DNA of 64,000 nucleotides from Paludibacteraceae bacterium. GTDB taxonomy: Bacteria; Bacteroidota; Bacteroidia; Bacteroidales; Paludibacteraceae. Under the pieces are notes generated by a model. It worked only from the letters and a program-made list of their open reading frames with translations, ran no database searches and was not told the origin of the DNA. Position 1 is the stretch's first letter. Every line of letters starts with the position of its first letter. Below are positions 1 to 8,699 of the stretch, piece by piece. The stretch covers positions 60,135-124,134 of the forward strand of contig JAFYMG010000013.1 in the NCBI GenBank assembly GCA_017556705.1, written 5' to 3'. The position numbers were made by a program, and so were the translations under genes.

Positions 1-1278
1 GGTATGGACAAAGCTGTCAGCGCTATCGTCAAGAATATCAAAGAGCAAAGCGAAGAGGTAGGCAACGACTTCGATAAGATCGAGCAAGTGGCTACCGTGT
101 CTGCCAACAACGACGCAGAGATCGGCAAGCTCATCGCAGATGCGATGCGTAAGGTAAGCAAGGACGGTGTGATCACCATTGGCGAAGCCAAGGGTATGGA
201 CACCACCATCGACGTGGTGCAAGGTATGCAGTTCGATCGCGGCTATATCAGCCCATACTTCGTAACCAATACCGAGACCATGGAGGTGGAGATGGATCGC
301 CCATATATCCTCCTCTACGACAAGAAGATCAGCAACCTCAAAGAGTTGCTCCCTGTTCTTGAGCCAGCCGTACAAAGCGGCCGTCCATTGCTCGTGATCG
401 CTGAGGATGTGGATAGCGAGGCACTTACTACCCTGGTAGTCAATCGCTTGCGCGCACAACTCAAGATTTGCGCAGTGAAAGCTCCTGGCTTTGGCGATCG
501 TCGCAAAGAGATGTTGGAGGATATTGCTATCCTTACTGGCGGTACCGTCATCAGCGAAGAGAAGGGTATCAAGCTCGAGGCTGCTACTATCGACATGCTC
601 GGTACAGCAGAGAGCGTGACAGTGAACAAAGATAACACCACCATCGTCAACGGTGCAGGCGACAAAGAGGCTATCGCTGCTCGCGTGGGACAAATCAAAG
701 CACAAATCGTTGCCACTAAATCTACCTACGACAAAGAGAAACTCCAAGAGCGTCTTGCTAAGCTCGCAGGCGGCGTAGCCCAACTCAATGTAGGTGCTGC
801 CTCTGAGGTGGAGATGAAGGAGAAGAAAGACCGTGTGGATGATGCCCTCAGCGCAACCCGCGCAGCGATCGAAGAAGGTATCGTAGCCGGTGGTGGCGTG
901 GCATATATCCGCGCACAAGCGGCTCTCGAAGGTCTCAAGGGCGAGAACGACGACGAGCAAACTGGTATCGAGATCATCCGTCGCGCTATCGAGGAGCCAC
1001 TTCGTCAGATCGTTGCCAACGCAGGCAAAGAGGGGGCTGTGGTAGTAGATAAGGTACGCGCGGGCGAGGCCGACTTTGGCTACAACGCACGCAAGGATGT
1101 GTACGAGAACTTAAAAGCTGCGGGCGTGGTGGATCCTGCTAAGGTGACCCGCGTAGCATTGGAGAACGCTGCCAGCATCGCAGGTATGTTCCTCACTACC
1201 GAGTGCGTGATCACCGATATCAAGGAGGAGCACCCAATGCCAGCAATGCCTGCTGGCGGCATGGGGGGCATGATGTAA
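1..1278 (+). CDS. groL: Chaperonin GroEL, 5'-truncated by the window edge
   Basis: This is the C-terminal 425 residues of the 60 kDa chaperonin, which folds proteins in the cytoplasm as a GroES-capped double ring. The reading frame is open from base 1, and about 115 N-terminal residues are missing compared with the usual ~545. Recognisable stretches are the apical domain ([30 protein letters not shown]), the intermediate/equatorial segment ([44 protein letters not shown]) and the Gly/Met-rich tail ending GGMGGMM. Codon use is GC-rich and housekeeping-like. The TAA stop lies inside the left arm of a palindrome (TAATGCGC-TTG-GCGCATTA), so the 3' end of the gene runs straight into the repeat family described below. 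Identity is certain. Confidence 0.98.
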   Translation, partial: GMDKAVSAIVKNIKEQSEEVGNDFDKIEQVATVSANNDAEIGKLIADAMRKVSKDGVITIGEAKGMDTTIDVVQGMQFDRGYISPYFVTNTETMEVEMDRPYILLYDKKISNLKELLPVLEPAVQSGRPLLVIAEDVDSEALTTLVVNRLRAQLKICAVKAPGFGDRRKEMLEDIAILTGGTVISEEKGIKLEAATIDMLGTAESVTVNKDNTTIVNGAGDKEAIAARVGQIKAQIVATKSTYDKEKLQERLAKLAGGVAQLNVGAASEVEMKEKKDRVDDALSATRAAIEEGIVAGGGVAYIRAQAALEGLKGENDDEQTGIEIIRRAIEEPLRQIVANAGKEGAVVVDKVRAGEADFGYNARKDVYENLKAAGVVDPAKVTRVALENAASIAGMFLTTECVITDIKEEHPMPAMPAGGMGGMM

Positions 1279-1347
1279 TGCGCTTGGCGCATTACTGGAC
1301 GCCCCGATGGGGCTATAGGACGCCGCAAGCGGCTATAGGTGATAGGC
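1276..1347. repeat. Family-1 palindromic modules after groEL
   Basis: Three short perfect palindromes follow one another: TAATGCGC-TTG-GCGCATTA (contains the groEL stop codon), GCCCC-GAT-GGGGC and GCCGC-AA-GCGGC. The last two are enclosed by GGACG on the left and CTATAG on the right. This is the reverse-complement orientation of the TAG-stem-CGTCC modules seen from 9.7 to 20.5 kb. Confidence 0.85.
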
Positions 1348-1355
1348 TAGAATAC

Positions 1356-1385
1356 AAAAAATCGCACTTTCGGGTGCGATTTTTT
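1356..1385 (+). terminator. Intrinsic terminator after groEL
   Basis: A 12-bp perfect stem AAAAAATCGCAC / GTGCGATTTTTT closes on a 6-nt loop TTTCGG. A-run and T-run flank it, so it could terminate in both directions. Confidence 0.85.
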
Positions 1386-1392
1386 GTATATA

Positions 1393-1424
1393 TTTGCATA
1401 TTTATAAAAAAAGTTGTAACTTTG
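1393..1424 (+). promoter_or_regulatory. Bacteroidetes-type promoter for the exported-protein operon
   Basis: A TTTG -33 element (1393-1396), a 20-nt spacer and TAACTTTG -7 element (1417-1424) lie about 43 nt before the start codon at 1467. Confidence 0.75.
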
Positions 1425-1466
1425 TCGCTTATTTTAACAAAGTGGTGGTTATTTTATAAAAATAGT

Positions 1467-3311
1467 ATGCGTAAGGTAATATTTTTTATAGCATTGGTGT
1501 TCTCTATAGTACCATTGCTCGCAGAGAATGCGAGCAATGTGCGTGTAGAGCAAAAAGGATATCGTGGAGATACGGTAGTGATTACATATGATTTGAGTGT
1601 AAAAGCAACTATTAAATTGTTGATGTCCACTGATATGTCCAATGACTTCAAGGAATTGACCAAAGTAGTGGGTGATGTTGGTAAAGAACTAGTAGCAGGT
1701 TCTAATTATACCATTATATGGCTTCCTTTGCTGGAATACGAGCGTTTTTATGCGGATGATGTGCGCTTCAAGGTAGAAGCAGTCACTCAATCACCATTGC
1801 AAGTATCTACATCGCAGCTAACAACTTCGGCCAGTGCTGCAACAGGGCGTATGGCAGGGCATGAGTATGTGGATCTGGGCCTGAGTGTGAAGTGGGCGAC
1901 ATGTAATATAGGTGCCTCTCGTCCAGAAGATTATGGTGATTATTTTGCATGGGGAGAGACGCGAACTAAGTCAGATTATGGTGGTTGGAACACCTATAAA
2001 TGGTGTAATGGTAGTGAAACAACTTTGACTAAATACAAAGGTAGCAATACTCAACTTGATTCCAGTGATGATGCCGCTCACGTCAAGTGGGGGGTACCTT
2101 GGCGCATGCCAACTAGGGCAGAACAAGATGAGTTGCGCAAGAATTGTACATGGCAATGGACCACTCAGAATGGAGTGAATGGCTATAAGGTAACCGGACG
2201 CAATGGCAATAGTATTTTCTTACCTGCTGCAGGTTGTATGATGCATGGTTTGTGGAAAGCAGGGGATGAAGGACGTTATTGGTCGAGCAATACAGACAAT
2301 GAGGAGAAATACCAAAAGTATGGGTATATATTAAAATTTGGGTCAGAAAAAGCTGACTGGGGATTTGGTTCACGACATACTGGAGCTCCTATCCGTCCTG
2401 TATGTGCTTTTACGACTTCTACAACGGCTTCTACGCCATTGCAAGTATCTAAATCGCAGATTTCGGTATCATCAACTGGCGCAACAGAGTATATTACTAT
2501 TACATGCGGCAAATCTTGGGAAATCCAATATCCTTCGGCAACGATGTATAGTGCGACGCGTAGTGGAAATTCCGTAAAGGTAGTGATACACGCTAATACA
2601 ACGACGGATGATCGTGCAGATTTCTTCTATATCCGAACTACCGATGAGAGTGAAAAAGTGAAAATCTCTTTGTCGCAGTCGGGTAAATCATCTTCGTCAT
2701 CTGCAACAACTACCTATTCCTACAATAGCAGTAGTTCTCAATACGAGTATGTAGATATGGGCCTGAGTGTGAAGTGGGCGACGTGTAATATAGGTGCTTC
2801 TCGTCCAGAAGATTATGGTGATTATTTTGCATGGGGAGAGACGCGAACAAAGTCCGATTACTCTTGGAATACGTATAAATGGGGTAGTGGAGAGTATTCG
2901 CTGAGCAAGTATATTACTCAAAGTAAATATGGTAGAGTGGATAATAAGACTATCCTAGAATCAAGTGATGATGCTGCTCGCGTTAAATGGGGAGCGCCTT
3001 GGCGCATGCCAACCATGGAAGAAATGGAAGAATTGTGTAATAATTGCACATGGAAATGGACCACTCAAAATGGAGTCAAGGGCTATAGAGTCACAGCACG
3101 AAATGGTAACAGCATTTTCTTGCCAGCGGGAGGCAATATGTTCTCAAATTCACAATTTGATACAAATGAGGGATGGTATTGGCTGAGATCGCTCACTACG
3201 GGTAGCTATCCAGATTGTGCATATAACATGAAATTTACATCGGGCAAGAAAGGGGATACTCATTATTGTACCAGAACAAGAGGTTGCAACATTCGACCTG
3301 TATGTCCATAA
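1467..3311 (+). CDS. Secreted protein with two FISUMP-type domains and a BACON-like domain
   Basis: This 614-residue exported protein has no assignable enzymatic role. The start at 1467 was chosen because it gives a signal peptide (MRKVIFFIALVFSIVPLLA) and sits behind a good promoter; the frame is open further upstream but reads through the terminator. Order of domains: signal peptide 1-19; a beta-sandwich segment ~20-106 (NVRVEQKGYRGDTVVITYDL, DVGKELVAGSNYTI), also present two genes downstream; FISUMP-like domain 1 ~133-313 (YVDLGLSVKWATCNIGA, WRMPTRAEQDEL, NGNSIFLPAAG, PIRPVC); BACON-like segment ~324-406; Ser-rich linker; FISUMP-like domain 2 ~427-614 (WRMPTMEEMEEL, NGNSIFLPAGG, NIRPVCP). 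The two FISUMP domains are clearly an internal duplication. The family (Fibrobacter succinogenes major paralogous domain) is common in exported proteins of gut Bacteroidetes and Fibrobacteres; its function is not established. Confidence 0.85.
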   Translation: MRKVIFFIALVFSIVPLLAENASNVRVEQKGYRGDTVVITYDLSVKATIKLLMSTDMSNDFKELTKVVGDVGKELVAGSNYTIIWLPLLEYERFYADDVRFKVEAVTQSPLQVSTSQLTTSASAATGRMAGHEYVDLGLSVKWATCNIGASRPEDYGDYFAWGETRTKSDYGGWNTYKWCNGSETTLTKYKGSNTQLDSSDDAAHVKWGVPWRMPTRAEQDELRKNCTWQWTTQNGVNGYKVTGRNGNSIFLPAAGCMMHGLWKAGDEGRYWSSNTDNEEKYQKYGYILKFGSEKADWGFGSRHTGAPIRPVCAFTTSTTASTPLQVSKSQISVSSTGATEYITITCGKSWEIQYPSATMYSATRSGNSVKVVIHANTTTDDRADFFYIRTTDESEKVKISLSQSGKSSSSSATTTYSYNSSSSQYEYVDMGLSVKWATCNIGASRPEDYGDYFAWGETRTKSDYSWNTYKWGSGEYSLSKYITQSKYGRVDNKTILESSDDAARVKWGAPWRMPTMEEMEELCNNCTWKWTTQNGVKGYRVTARNGNSIFLPAGGNMFSNSQFDTNEGWYWLRSLTTGSYPDCAYNMKFTSGKKGDTHYCTRTRGCNIRPVCP

Positions 3312-3372
3312 CAACGGAACACACTCAATAATTAATTTTAGTTGTTTTTTGTAAAATCAATATTTAAATGAT

Positions 3373-5037
3373 ATGAAACAAATTAAATTACTACTTGTAT
3401 TCTTAACGTTTTCTGGTTTATGTGTTGCTCAGAGCAATATTAGTGCACCAATGAATTTTCGTGTTGAGAAGGAAATCAAACCGGCCATATTACAATTGGT
3501 AGATGGGTCAATAGCATTTATTGATCCTAGTGGAAACCATGCCATTGATGCCAATGAGGCATGTAAGATCCGTTTTGCAGTTAAGAATGTAGGTACAGGC
3601 GATGGCGTTAATTGTACGGCGAAGATTGAGGCAGCAGGTTCCACGAGTGGAATTACATATTCGGGTAAGAAATTATCACCAATCAAAGTGGGTTCTACGA
3701 TGGATATTGAGTTGCCAATTACAGCTTCGATGAATACGATAGATGGCACTATTCATTTCAAGGTAATGGTAGATGAACCAATGGGTTTTGGAACCGACAA
3801 TGTACAATTGACAGTGGCCACTCGTCAGTTTGTATCTCCATTGCTTCGTGTGGTGGATCATACTGTAACGGGTGCTAGTGGCGGTGTGTTGGCGAAGAAG
3901 GTGCCATTTGATTTGCAAGTGCTCTTGCAAAATGTGGAGCAGGGTGATGCAGAGAATGTGGATGTAACAGTTACGTTGCCTAAGGATGTATTCCCTCTAG
4001 GAGGTAACTTGAGCGAACGATTTGTAAGTATGAGTGCGGGTGAAACAAAATCGTTGGTATATTCGTTGATCGTAAATCAAAACTATGCATCTAATGAAAT
4101 TCCTATTCAAATTAGCGTTAAGGAACGATATGGTAAGTATGCTGAGAGCAGTACTATTAAGTTGCAATTGAATCAAACCTTAGCAGCGAATAAGATTGTT
4201 ATAGATGCCAAAGAGCAAGAGGTGAAGGATATCCAAATTGCTTCTCTGACGAGCGAGGTGGATAAGAATATCCCAATGGCTACTACTAAGAATACCAATA
4301 CGTTTGCGGTAATTATTGCTAATGAGAATTACCAATCAGTAGCTTCTGTTCCATTTGCACTTAACGATGGAAACATTTTCCATGAATATTGTATTAAGAC
4401 ATTAGGAGTGCCTGAAAAGCAAATACGTTACGTACCTGACGCTACACTCAATCAGATAAAAGCACAAATTAATTGGCTACAAGATATTACGAAAGCGTTT
4501 GCTAATGCAAATATTATCTTCTATTATGCTGGTCATGGAATACCTGATGAGAGTAGCCGTACAGCGTACCTCCTGCCTATAGATGGTACGGGCACGGATG
4601 TGACAACGGGATACAAATTGGATGACCTTTATGCAACATTAGGCACTATCCCTGCAAAGAATGTAACGGTGTTTATGGATGCATGTTTCTCGGGTAGCAA
4701 GCGCGAGAATGGTATGTTGGCATCAGCACGCGGTGTGGCTCTCGTAGCAAAAGGTGGTGTGCCTAAGGGTAATATGGTGGTTTTCTCAGCAGCACAAGGC
4801 GATGAAACGGCTTATCCCAACTACGATGAGAAGCATGGTATGTTTACCTATTTCTTGCTTAAGAAACTACAAGAAACAGTAGGTAATGTGACTTTGCAAG
4901 AGCTGGGTGATTACATTACTGAGAATGTAAAACAGCAATCTCTTTTGTTGAATAATAAAGCGCAAACTCCTTGTGTGACACCTTCATCTTCTCTGGGAAC
5001 TTCATGGTGTGATTGGAAATTGAAACCATCGAAATAA
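3373..5037 (+). CDS. Secreted caspase-like (peptidase C14) protein
   Basis: The 554 residues start with a signal peptide (cleavage probably after CVAQ, ~20). Two Ig-like/CARDB-like beta-sandwich regions follow (~40-150 and ~155-270), then a caspase-fold domain ~308-550. The catalytic dyad is visible: His388 in YYAGHG and Cys438 in DACFSG, each at the end of a predicted beta strand (ANIIFYYAGHG, VTVFMDACFSG). It is therefore likely an active cysteine protease of the metacaspase/C14 type working in the periplasm or at the cell surface. It lies between two paralogous exported proteins with short gaps (61 and 21 nt), which suggests one operon; the neighbours could be substrates or partners, but that is inference. 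Not a CHAT-gRAMP type context. Confidence 0.88.
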   Translation: MKQIKLLLVFLTFSGLCVAQSNISAPMNFRVEKEIKPAILQLVDGSIAFIDPSGNHAIDANEACKIRFAVKNVGTGDGVNCTAKIEAAGSTSGITYSGKKLSPIKVGSTMDIELPITASMNTIDGTIHFKVMVDEPMGFGTDNVQLTVATRQFVSPLLRVVDHTVTGASGGVLAKKVPFDLQVLLQNVEQGDAENVDVTVTLPKDVFPLGGNLSERFVSMSAGETKSLVYSLIVNQNYASNEIPIQISVKERYGKYAESSTIKLQLNQTLAANKIVIDAKEQEVKDIQIASLTSEVDKNIPMATTKNTNTFAVIIANENYQSVASVPFALNDGNIFHEYCIKTLGVPEKQIRYVPDATLNQIKAQINWLQDITKAFANANIIFYYAGHGIPDESSRTAYLLPIDGTGTDVTTGYKLDDLYATLGTIPAKNVTVFMDACFSGSKRENGMLASARGVALVAKGGVPKGNMVVFSAAQGDETAYPNYDEKHGMFTYFLLKKLQETVGNVTLQELGDYITENVKQQSLLLNNKAQTPCVTPSSSLGTSWCDWKLKPSK

Positions 5038-5058
5038 TAGCAGCGGACCTCTTGATTT

Positions 5059-6291
5059 ATGCGTAGAGTATTTGTTTTTGTTCTGCTGGTTGTTTTTGTC
5101 TTTCCTTTGCTTGCAGAGAATGCGAGCAATGTGCGTGTACAGCAAAAGGGGTATCGTGGAGATACGGTACTGATTACATATGATTTGAGCAAGATGTCCG
5201 ATGTACGTTTGCTGATGTCCACTGATATGTCCAACGAGTTTAATGTATTGGATCAGGTAATAGGTCATGTGGGTAAAGGAATTGCAGCAGGCGTTAATCG
5301 TACCATTATGTGGTTTCCACTGCAGGAATATGATCGTTTTTATGCGGATAATGTTCGTTTTAAAGTAGAGGCTGTGAGTAATGACTTGCCATTGACTGTA
5401 TCTAAATCACAGATATCAGCTCCATCTAGCGGCGCAACAGAGTATATTACTGTTACATGTAGTAAACCATGGGTGATTCAGTATGCATCAGGATCAATGT
5501 ATAATGCAGTACGCAGTGGCAATTCAGTCAAGGTTGTAATATCTGCTAATACATCATCTGCTCGTAATGATTTTTTCTATATCCGAACTACTGATGATGC
5601 AGAAAAACTGAAAATTTCGTTGTCGCAATCGGGCAAAGTATATTCTTCGTCTTCTTCTTCAAGGACCTCATCTTCAAGGCCTTCTTCTTCAAGATCGTCA
5701 TCTTCAAGACCCTCTTCATCAAGATCGTCATCTTTAAGCTCTTCTGCATCAAGACCTTCATCTTCAAGATCGTTATCTTCACGGTCAAGTGATATAAAAA
5801 CATATGTAATGTTTCAGTATGGCTATTCATTAACTCCACAGAGTAGTTATGGTGGATTATTTGGACAAGTATATGATGGATTAGGATGGTATGTGAATGC
5901 GCGGAGTAATTTCAAATTTAATACTCCTACAGAATTGATTTGTGATAAGGATGGTATGGTTGATGGGGTAATACCTTCTTATTCTGGCAATAAACTGATG
6001 TCTCATTTGACTGCTACCGCTGGTTTTATGTGGGATATTGCAGAATATTATGGATGGGATTATAGTACTTTAGGCTTCTATGTTGGTGCGGGTTACGGTA
6101 TGCGTGAACTACAGATAGAAACGCAAGATAATCAATGGGTTAAATATCAACCCACTTCTCATATGGGATTTTGTGGTAATCTTAACTTCTTTTTTGCTGC
6201 TATTAATGATTTGATGGTTGTGAGTGTAGGTGTAACTACGATCAACTTTCAGTATCTAGATTTTGAAATTGGATTAGGTTTTAAACTCTAA
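5059..6291 (+). CDS. Exported protein: BACON-like domain, Ser/Arg tract, barrel-like C-terminus
   Basis: The 410-residue product begins with a signal peptide (to ~19). Residues 20-106 and 111-193 are close paralogues of the N-terminal beta-sandwich and BACON-like parts of the FISUMP protein at 1467-3311 (same phrases NASNVRV, GYRGDTV, LLMSTDMSN, YITVTCSKPWVIQY, FFYIRTTDDAEK). Residues ~195-244 are a low-complexity Ser/Arg/Pro tract. The last ~165 residues alternate aromatic/hydrophobic and polar positions and end in FEIGLGFKL, resembling a small outer-membrane beta-barrel, which is inference. The stop codon overlaps the next start by one base (TAATG), suggesting translational coupling. Confidence 0.75.
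   Translation: MRRVFVFVLLVVFVFPLLAENASNVRVQQKGYRGDTVLITYDLSKMSDVRLLMSTDMSNEFNVLDQVIGHVGKGIAAGVNRTIMWFPLQEYDRFYADNVRFKVEAVSNDLPLTVSKSQISAPSSGATEYITVTCSKPWVIQYASGSMYNAVRSGNSVKVVISANTSSARNDFFYIRTTDDAEKLKISLSQSGKVYSSSSSSRTSSSRPSSSRSSSSRPSSSRSSSLSSSASRPSSSRSLSSRSSDIKTYVMFQYGYSLTPQSSYGGLFGQVYDGLGWYVNARSNFKFNTPTELICDKDGMVDGVIPSYSGNKLMSHLTATAGFMWDIAEYYGWDYSTLGFYVGAGYGMRELQIETQDNQWVKYQPTSHMGFCGNLNFFFAAINDLMVVSVGVTTINFQYLDFEIGLGFKL
5641..5784 (+). repeat. In-frame Ser/Arg/Pro microsatellite
   Basis: Degenerate tandem units of the type TCTTCAAGACC / TCATCTTCAAGATCG encode runs such as SSSRPSSSRSSS. The tract links the BACON-like domain to the C-terminal domain. Copy number could change by slippage without shifting the frame where units are 3n long. 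Confidence 0.8.
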
Positions 6292-7223
6292 TGATTATGA
6301 AGAATATTTTTGCATACATATTGGGAATAGGATTGCTATTTGTATCTTGTGAACGTGATCCTGATTTTGCATTGACAAATATATTAGTAAAACACGAAAA
6401 AATAGTGCCCAATTTGACATCTTTTTCTGTACAATGTGAATTTAGCACCATGATTCTCAGTTCTGTTTATTTGCAGTATGCGGATAATCCTGATTTTGTG
6501 GGATATGAAGAAGTGCAAATGAAGAAGAAAGAGGGTAAATATTCTGTAGATATTACCAATCTATATTCAGCAACACAATACTATATTCGTTATAGTCTTA
6601 TAACGGATATTGCGTCCAATACAACGGATTCGAGAATGGTCAAGACATTATCATCTAGTAACACGACAAAAGAACCAACTGTTGGTACAGAAAATGGATA
6701 TCAATATGTGGATTTGGGCTTGAGTGTCAAATGGGCAACTTGCAATGTGGGTGCTCTTGATCCATCTGACTATGGTGACTATTATCGTTTCGGAGAAACA
6801 ACACCTAAAAATAAATATTCTGGTACTTATGATGGATGCTCATCCTATTCATTTTCTGTTGATGCGGCCAGTGTTAAATGGGGAGGTCGTTGGCGCATGC
6901 CTACTGCTAGTCAAGTAGAGGAATTGACTAGTAAGTGTAATTGGACACTAATTACGTTAGATGGGGTAGATGGATACAATGTCAAAGGAAAGAATGGTAA
7001 TAGTATATTCATACCATTGGCTGGTTATATTCACGAAGCAAACAATCATGCTACTGGTGTCGGTGAATATGGTTTTTATTGGACAAGTACTAGCAAAACA
7101 TCAGGTAGCACATGGCATAGATTAGTGTTTTATAAATCAGGTGGCATACATACCTCATGCAATGTATGGGGCAATCCTCAGTATGGAAGTTATGCTCATC
7201 CTATCCGCCCTGTATGTCCATAA
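6291..7223 (+). CDS. FISUMP-domain lipoprotein
   Basis: This 310-residue protein begins with a type II signal sequence and lipobox (GLLFVSC, Cys at ~20), so it is probably anchored in the outer membrane. An Ig-like region (~25-120) leads into one FISUMP-like domain (~140-310: YVDLGLSVKWATCNVGA, WRMPTASQVEEL, NGNSIFIPLAGY, PIRPVCP) very close to those of the protein at 1467-3311. The start at 6291 overlaps the preceding stop; an ATG six bases on (6297) is an equally good start. It is the last gene of the exported-protein operon, and the next gene has its own promoter. Confidence 0.82.
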   Translation: MIMKNIFAYILGIGLLFVSCERDPDFALTNILVKHEKIVPNLTSFSVQCEFSTMILSSVYLQYADNPDFVGYEEVQMKKKEGKYSVDITNLYSATQYYIRYSLITDIASNTTDSRMVKTLSSSNTTKEPTVGTENGYQYVDLGLSVKWATCNVGALDPSDYGDYYRFGETTPKNKYSGTYDGCSSYSFSVDAASVKWGGRWRMPTASQVEELTSKCNWTLITLDGVDGYNVKGKNGNSIFIPLAGYIHEANNHATGVGEYGFYWTSTSKTSGSTWHRLVFYKSGGIHTSCNVWGNPQYGSYAHPIRPVCP

Positions 7224-7271
7224 CATTTGTCCAACTCTGGTTGAACGAATCAACAATAAAAATATTTTTTT

Positions 7272-7303
7272 TTTGCGCATATACATTTTTTTTTGTACCT
7301 TTG
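7272..7303 (+). promoter_or_regulatory. Promoter of the aminotransferase gene
   Basis: TTTG (7272-7275), 20 nt, TACCTTTG (7296-7303); the start codon at 7344 follows 40 nt later. Confidence 0.8.
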
Positions 7304-7343
7304 TGGCGTATTTAGAACAAGGTATACAATTAACAACGATTAT

Positions 7344-8549
7344 ATGACAATTTCTAACCGAATTGCTGCACTCGAAGAGTCAGCTACACTGCAAGTGGCA
7401 GCCCTGTGCCAACAACTTCGTGCCGAAGGAGTAGATGTGATTGGTCTCTCGCTAGGTGAACCAGATTTTCCAGCTCCTGCACATGTGAAACAAGCGGCTA
7501 TTGATGCCATCAACAACGATATCTCGCACTATGGTCCTACACCGGGTTTCCCTGCACTCCGTCAAGCGATTGTGGATACACTCAACCGCGATATCAAGGA
7601 TTATCCCGTGCGTCCATACAACGCCAACGAGATCGTTGTATCGGTAGGTGCCAAGCAGGCGCTCTGCAATGCGATTGAAGCATTGATTGGCCCTGGCGAC
7701 GAGGTGATCATGCCTACGCCATGCTGGGTGAGCTATGTGGAGATGGTGAAGATTGCTGAGGGCAAGAGCGTGCTCATCAAGACTACGATGGACAACAACT
7801 TCTGCCTCACCGCCGAGCAACTCGAAGCTGCTATTACCCCTCAGACCAAACTGCTGATGCTCTGCTCGCCCAACAACCCAACGGGCTCGGTATATACGCT
7901 GGAGAACCTGAAAGCACTGGTGGAGGTGCTGAAGAAGCATCCACAAGTGGTTGTACTCGCTGACGAGATCTATCAACATATCCTCTATACCGGCAAGCAC
8001 GAGACCCTTGCGCAGTTCCCTGAGATCGAAGACCGCCTCATCATCATCAACGGTGTCAGCAAGGCATATGCCATGACGGGTTACCGTATCGGTTGGTTAG
8101 CATGCCACAACAAAGACCTTATCACGGCTGTGAAACGCCTTCAGGGTCAGACTATTAGCTGCGCTACCACCATCGCACAAAAGGCTGCAGAAGCGGCCTA
8201 CGCAGGTCCTCAAGACTGCGTAGAGGAGATGCGCCAAGCATTCCACCGCCGTCGCGATTTGATCGTGGCATTGGCCAAGGAGATTCCTGGTATGAAGGTC
8301 CTTGAGCCACAAGGTGCGTTCTACCTCTTCCCAGATATCTCTGCTTTCTTTGGTAAGCAATACAACGGTCAGACTATCCACAACGCCGACGAACTTGTGA
8401 CTTACCTCCTGCAAGAGGCACATGTGGCATGCGTGTCGGGTAGTGCGTTTGGTGAAGACAACTGCATCCGCTTCTCTTATGCTACCAGCGAAGACCTCAT
8501 CATCGAGGCCATGCGCCGCATGAAAGAAGCCTTGGCTAAGTTGGCTTGA
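7344..8549 (+). CDS. Class I PLP-dependent aspartate aminotransferase family
   Basis: The 401-residue cytoplasmic enzyme carries the fold-type I hallmarks: SLGEPDFPAP near the N-terminus, the Asn of CSPNNPTGSVY, the Asp/Tyr of VVLADEIYQHI, the Schiff-base Lys in NGVSKAYAMTGYRIGW, and the substrate-carboxylate Arg in DNCIRFSYA. The pattern fits the aspartate/prephenate aminotransferase (AspB-like, subgroup Ib) branch, interconverting aspartate and oxaloacetate with 2-oxoglutarate/glutamate. The start at 7344 begins the conserved MTISNRIAALEES; in-frame codons upstream run into the promoter. It is monocistronic between its promoter and a strong palindromic terminator. Confidence 0.92.
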   Translation: MTISNRIAALEESATLQVAALCQQLRAEGVDVIGLSLGEPDFPAPAHVKQAAIDAINNDISHYGPTPGFPALRQAIVDTLNRDIKDYPVRPYNANEIVVSVGAKQALCNAIEALIGPGDEVIMPTPCWVSYVEMVKIAEGKSVLIKTTMDNNFCLTAEQLEAAITPQTKLLMLCSPNNPTGSVYTLENLKALVEVLKKHPQVVVLADEIYQHILYTGKHETLAQFPEIEDRLIIINGVSKAYAMTGYRIGWLACHNKDLITAVKRLQGQTISCATTIAQKAAEAAYAGPQDCVEEMRQAFHRRRDLIVALAKEIPGMKVLEPQGAFYLFPDISAFFGKQYNGQTIHNADELVTYLLQEAHVACVSGSAFGEDNCIRFSYATSEDLIIEAMRRMKEALAKLA

Positions 8550-8654
8550 TATAGATCGGCGCAGAGCGCCTGTAGATCGGGCTGACGCCCTGTAGATGGT
8601 AGATCGGCCTGTAGACTACTACAGCGAACTACAGCAAAGCGAACTACAGCGCAG
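8550..8654. repeat. Palindromic modules between aminotransferase and transporter
   Basis: Short stems such as GGCGC-AGA-GCGCC and GGGC-TGAC-GCCC sit in a GATC...TGTAG frame, followed by ACTACAGC... units. The array starts within five bases of the aminotransferase stop codon. Confidence 0.75.
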
Positions 8655-8699
8655 CGATCTAACAAAAAAGGAGCGTCACGCTCCTTTTTTGTTAGATCG
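8655..8699. terminator. Bidirectional terminator, 21-bp perfect stem
   Basis: CGATCTAAC + A6 + GGAGCG is followed by loop TCA and then the exact inverse, giving a U-tract on either strand. It serves the convergent genes on both sides. The loop TCA is, on the minus strand, the TGA stop codon of the transporter gene, so the last eight or so codons of that gene lie inside the stem. Confidence 0.9.

Noticed and set aside
1203..1466. N-terminal extension of the first FISUMP gene back into groEL
   Set aside because: It would read through the groEL end and the terminator; the start at 1467 gives a signal peptide and follows the promoter.
3373..5037. Type IV Thoeris-like caspase partner
   Set aside because: The caspase-like protein has a signal peptide and lies 20 kb from the TIR genes among exported proteins, so a link to the Thoeris operon is not supported.
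7452..8000. 182-codon frame opposite the aminotransferase gene
   Set aside because: A shadow of a highly conserved coding sequence on the other strand.
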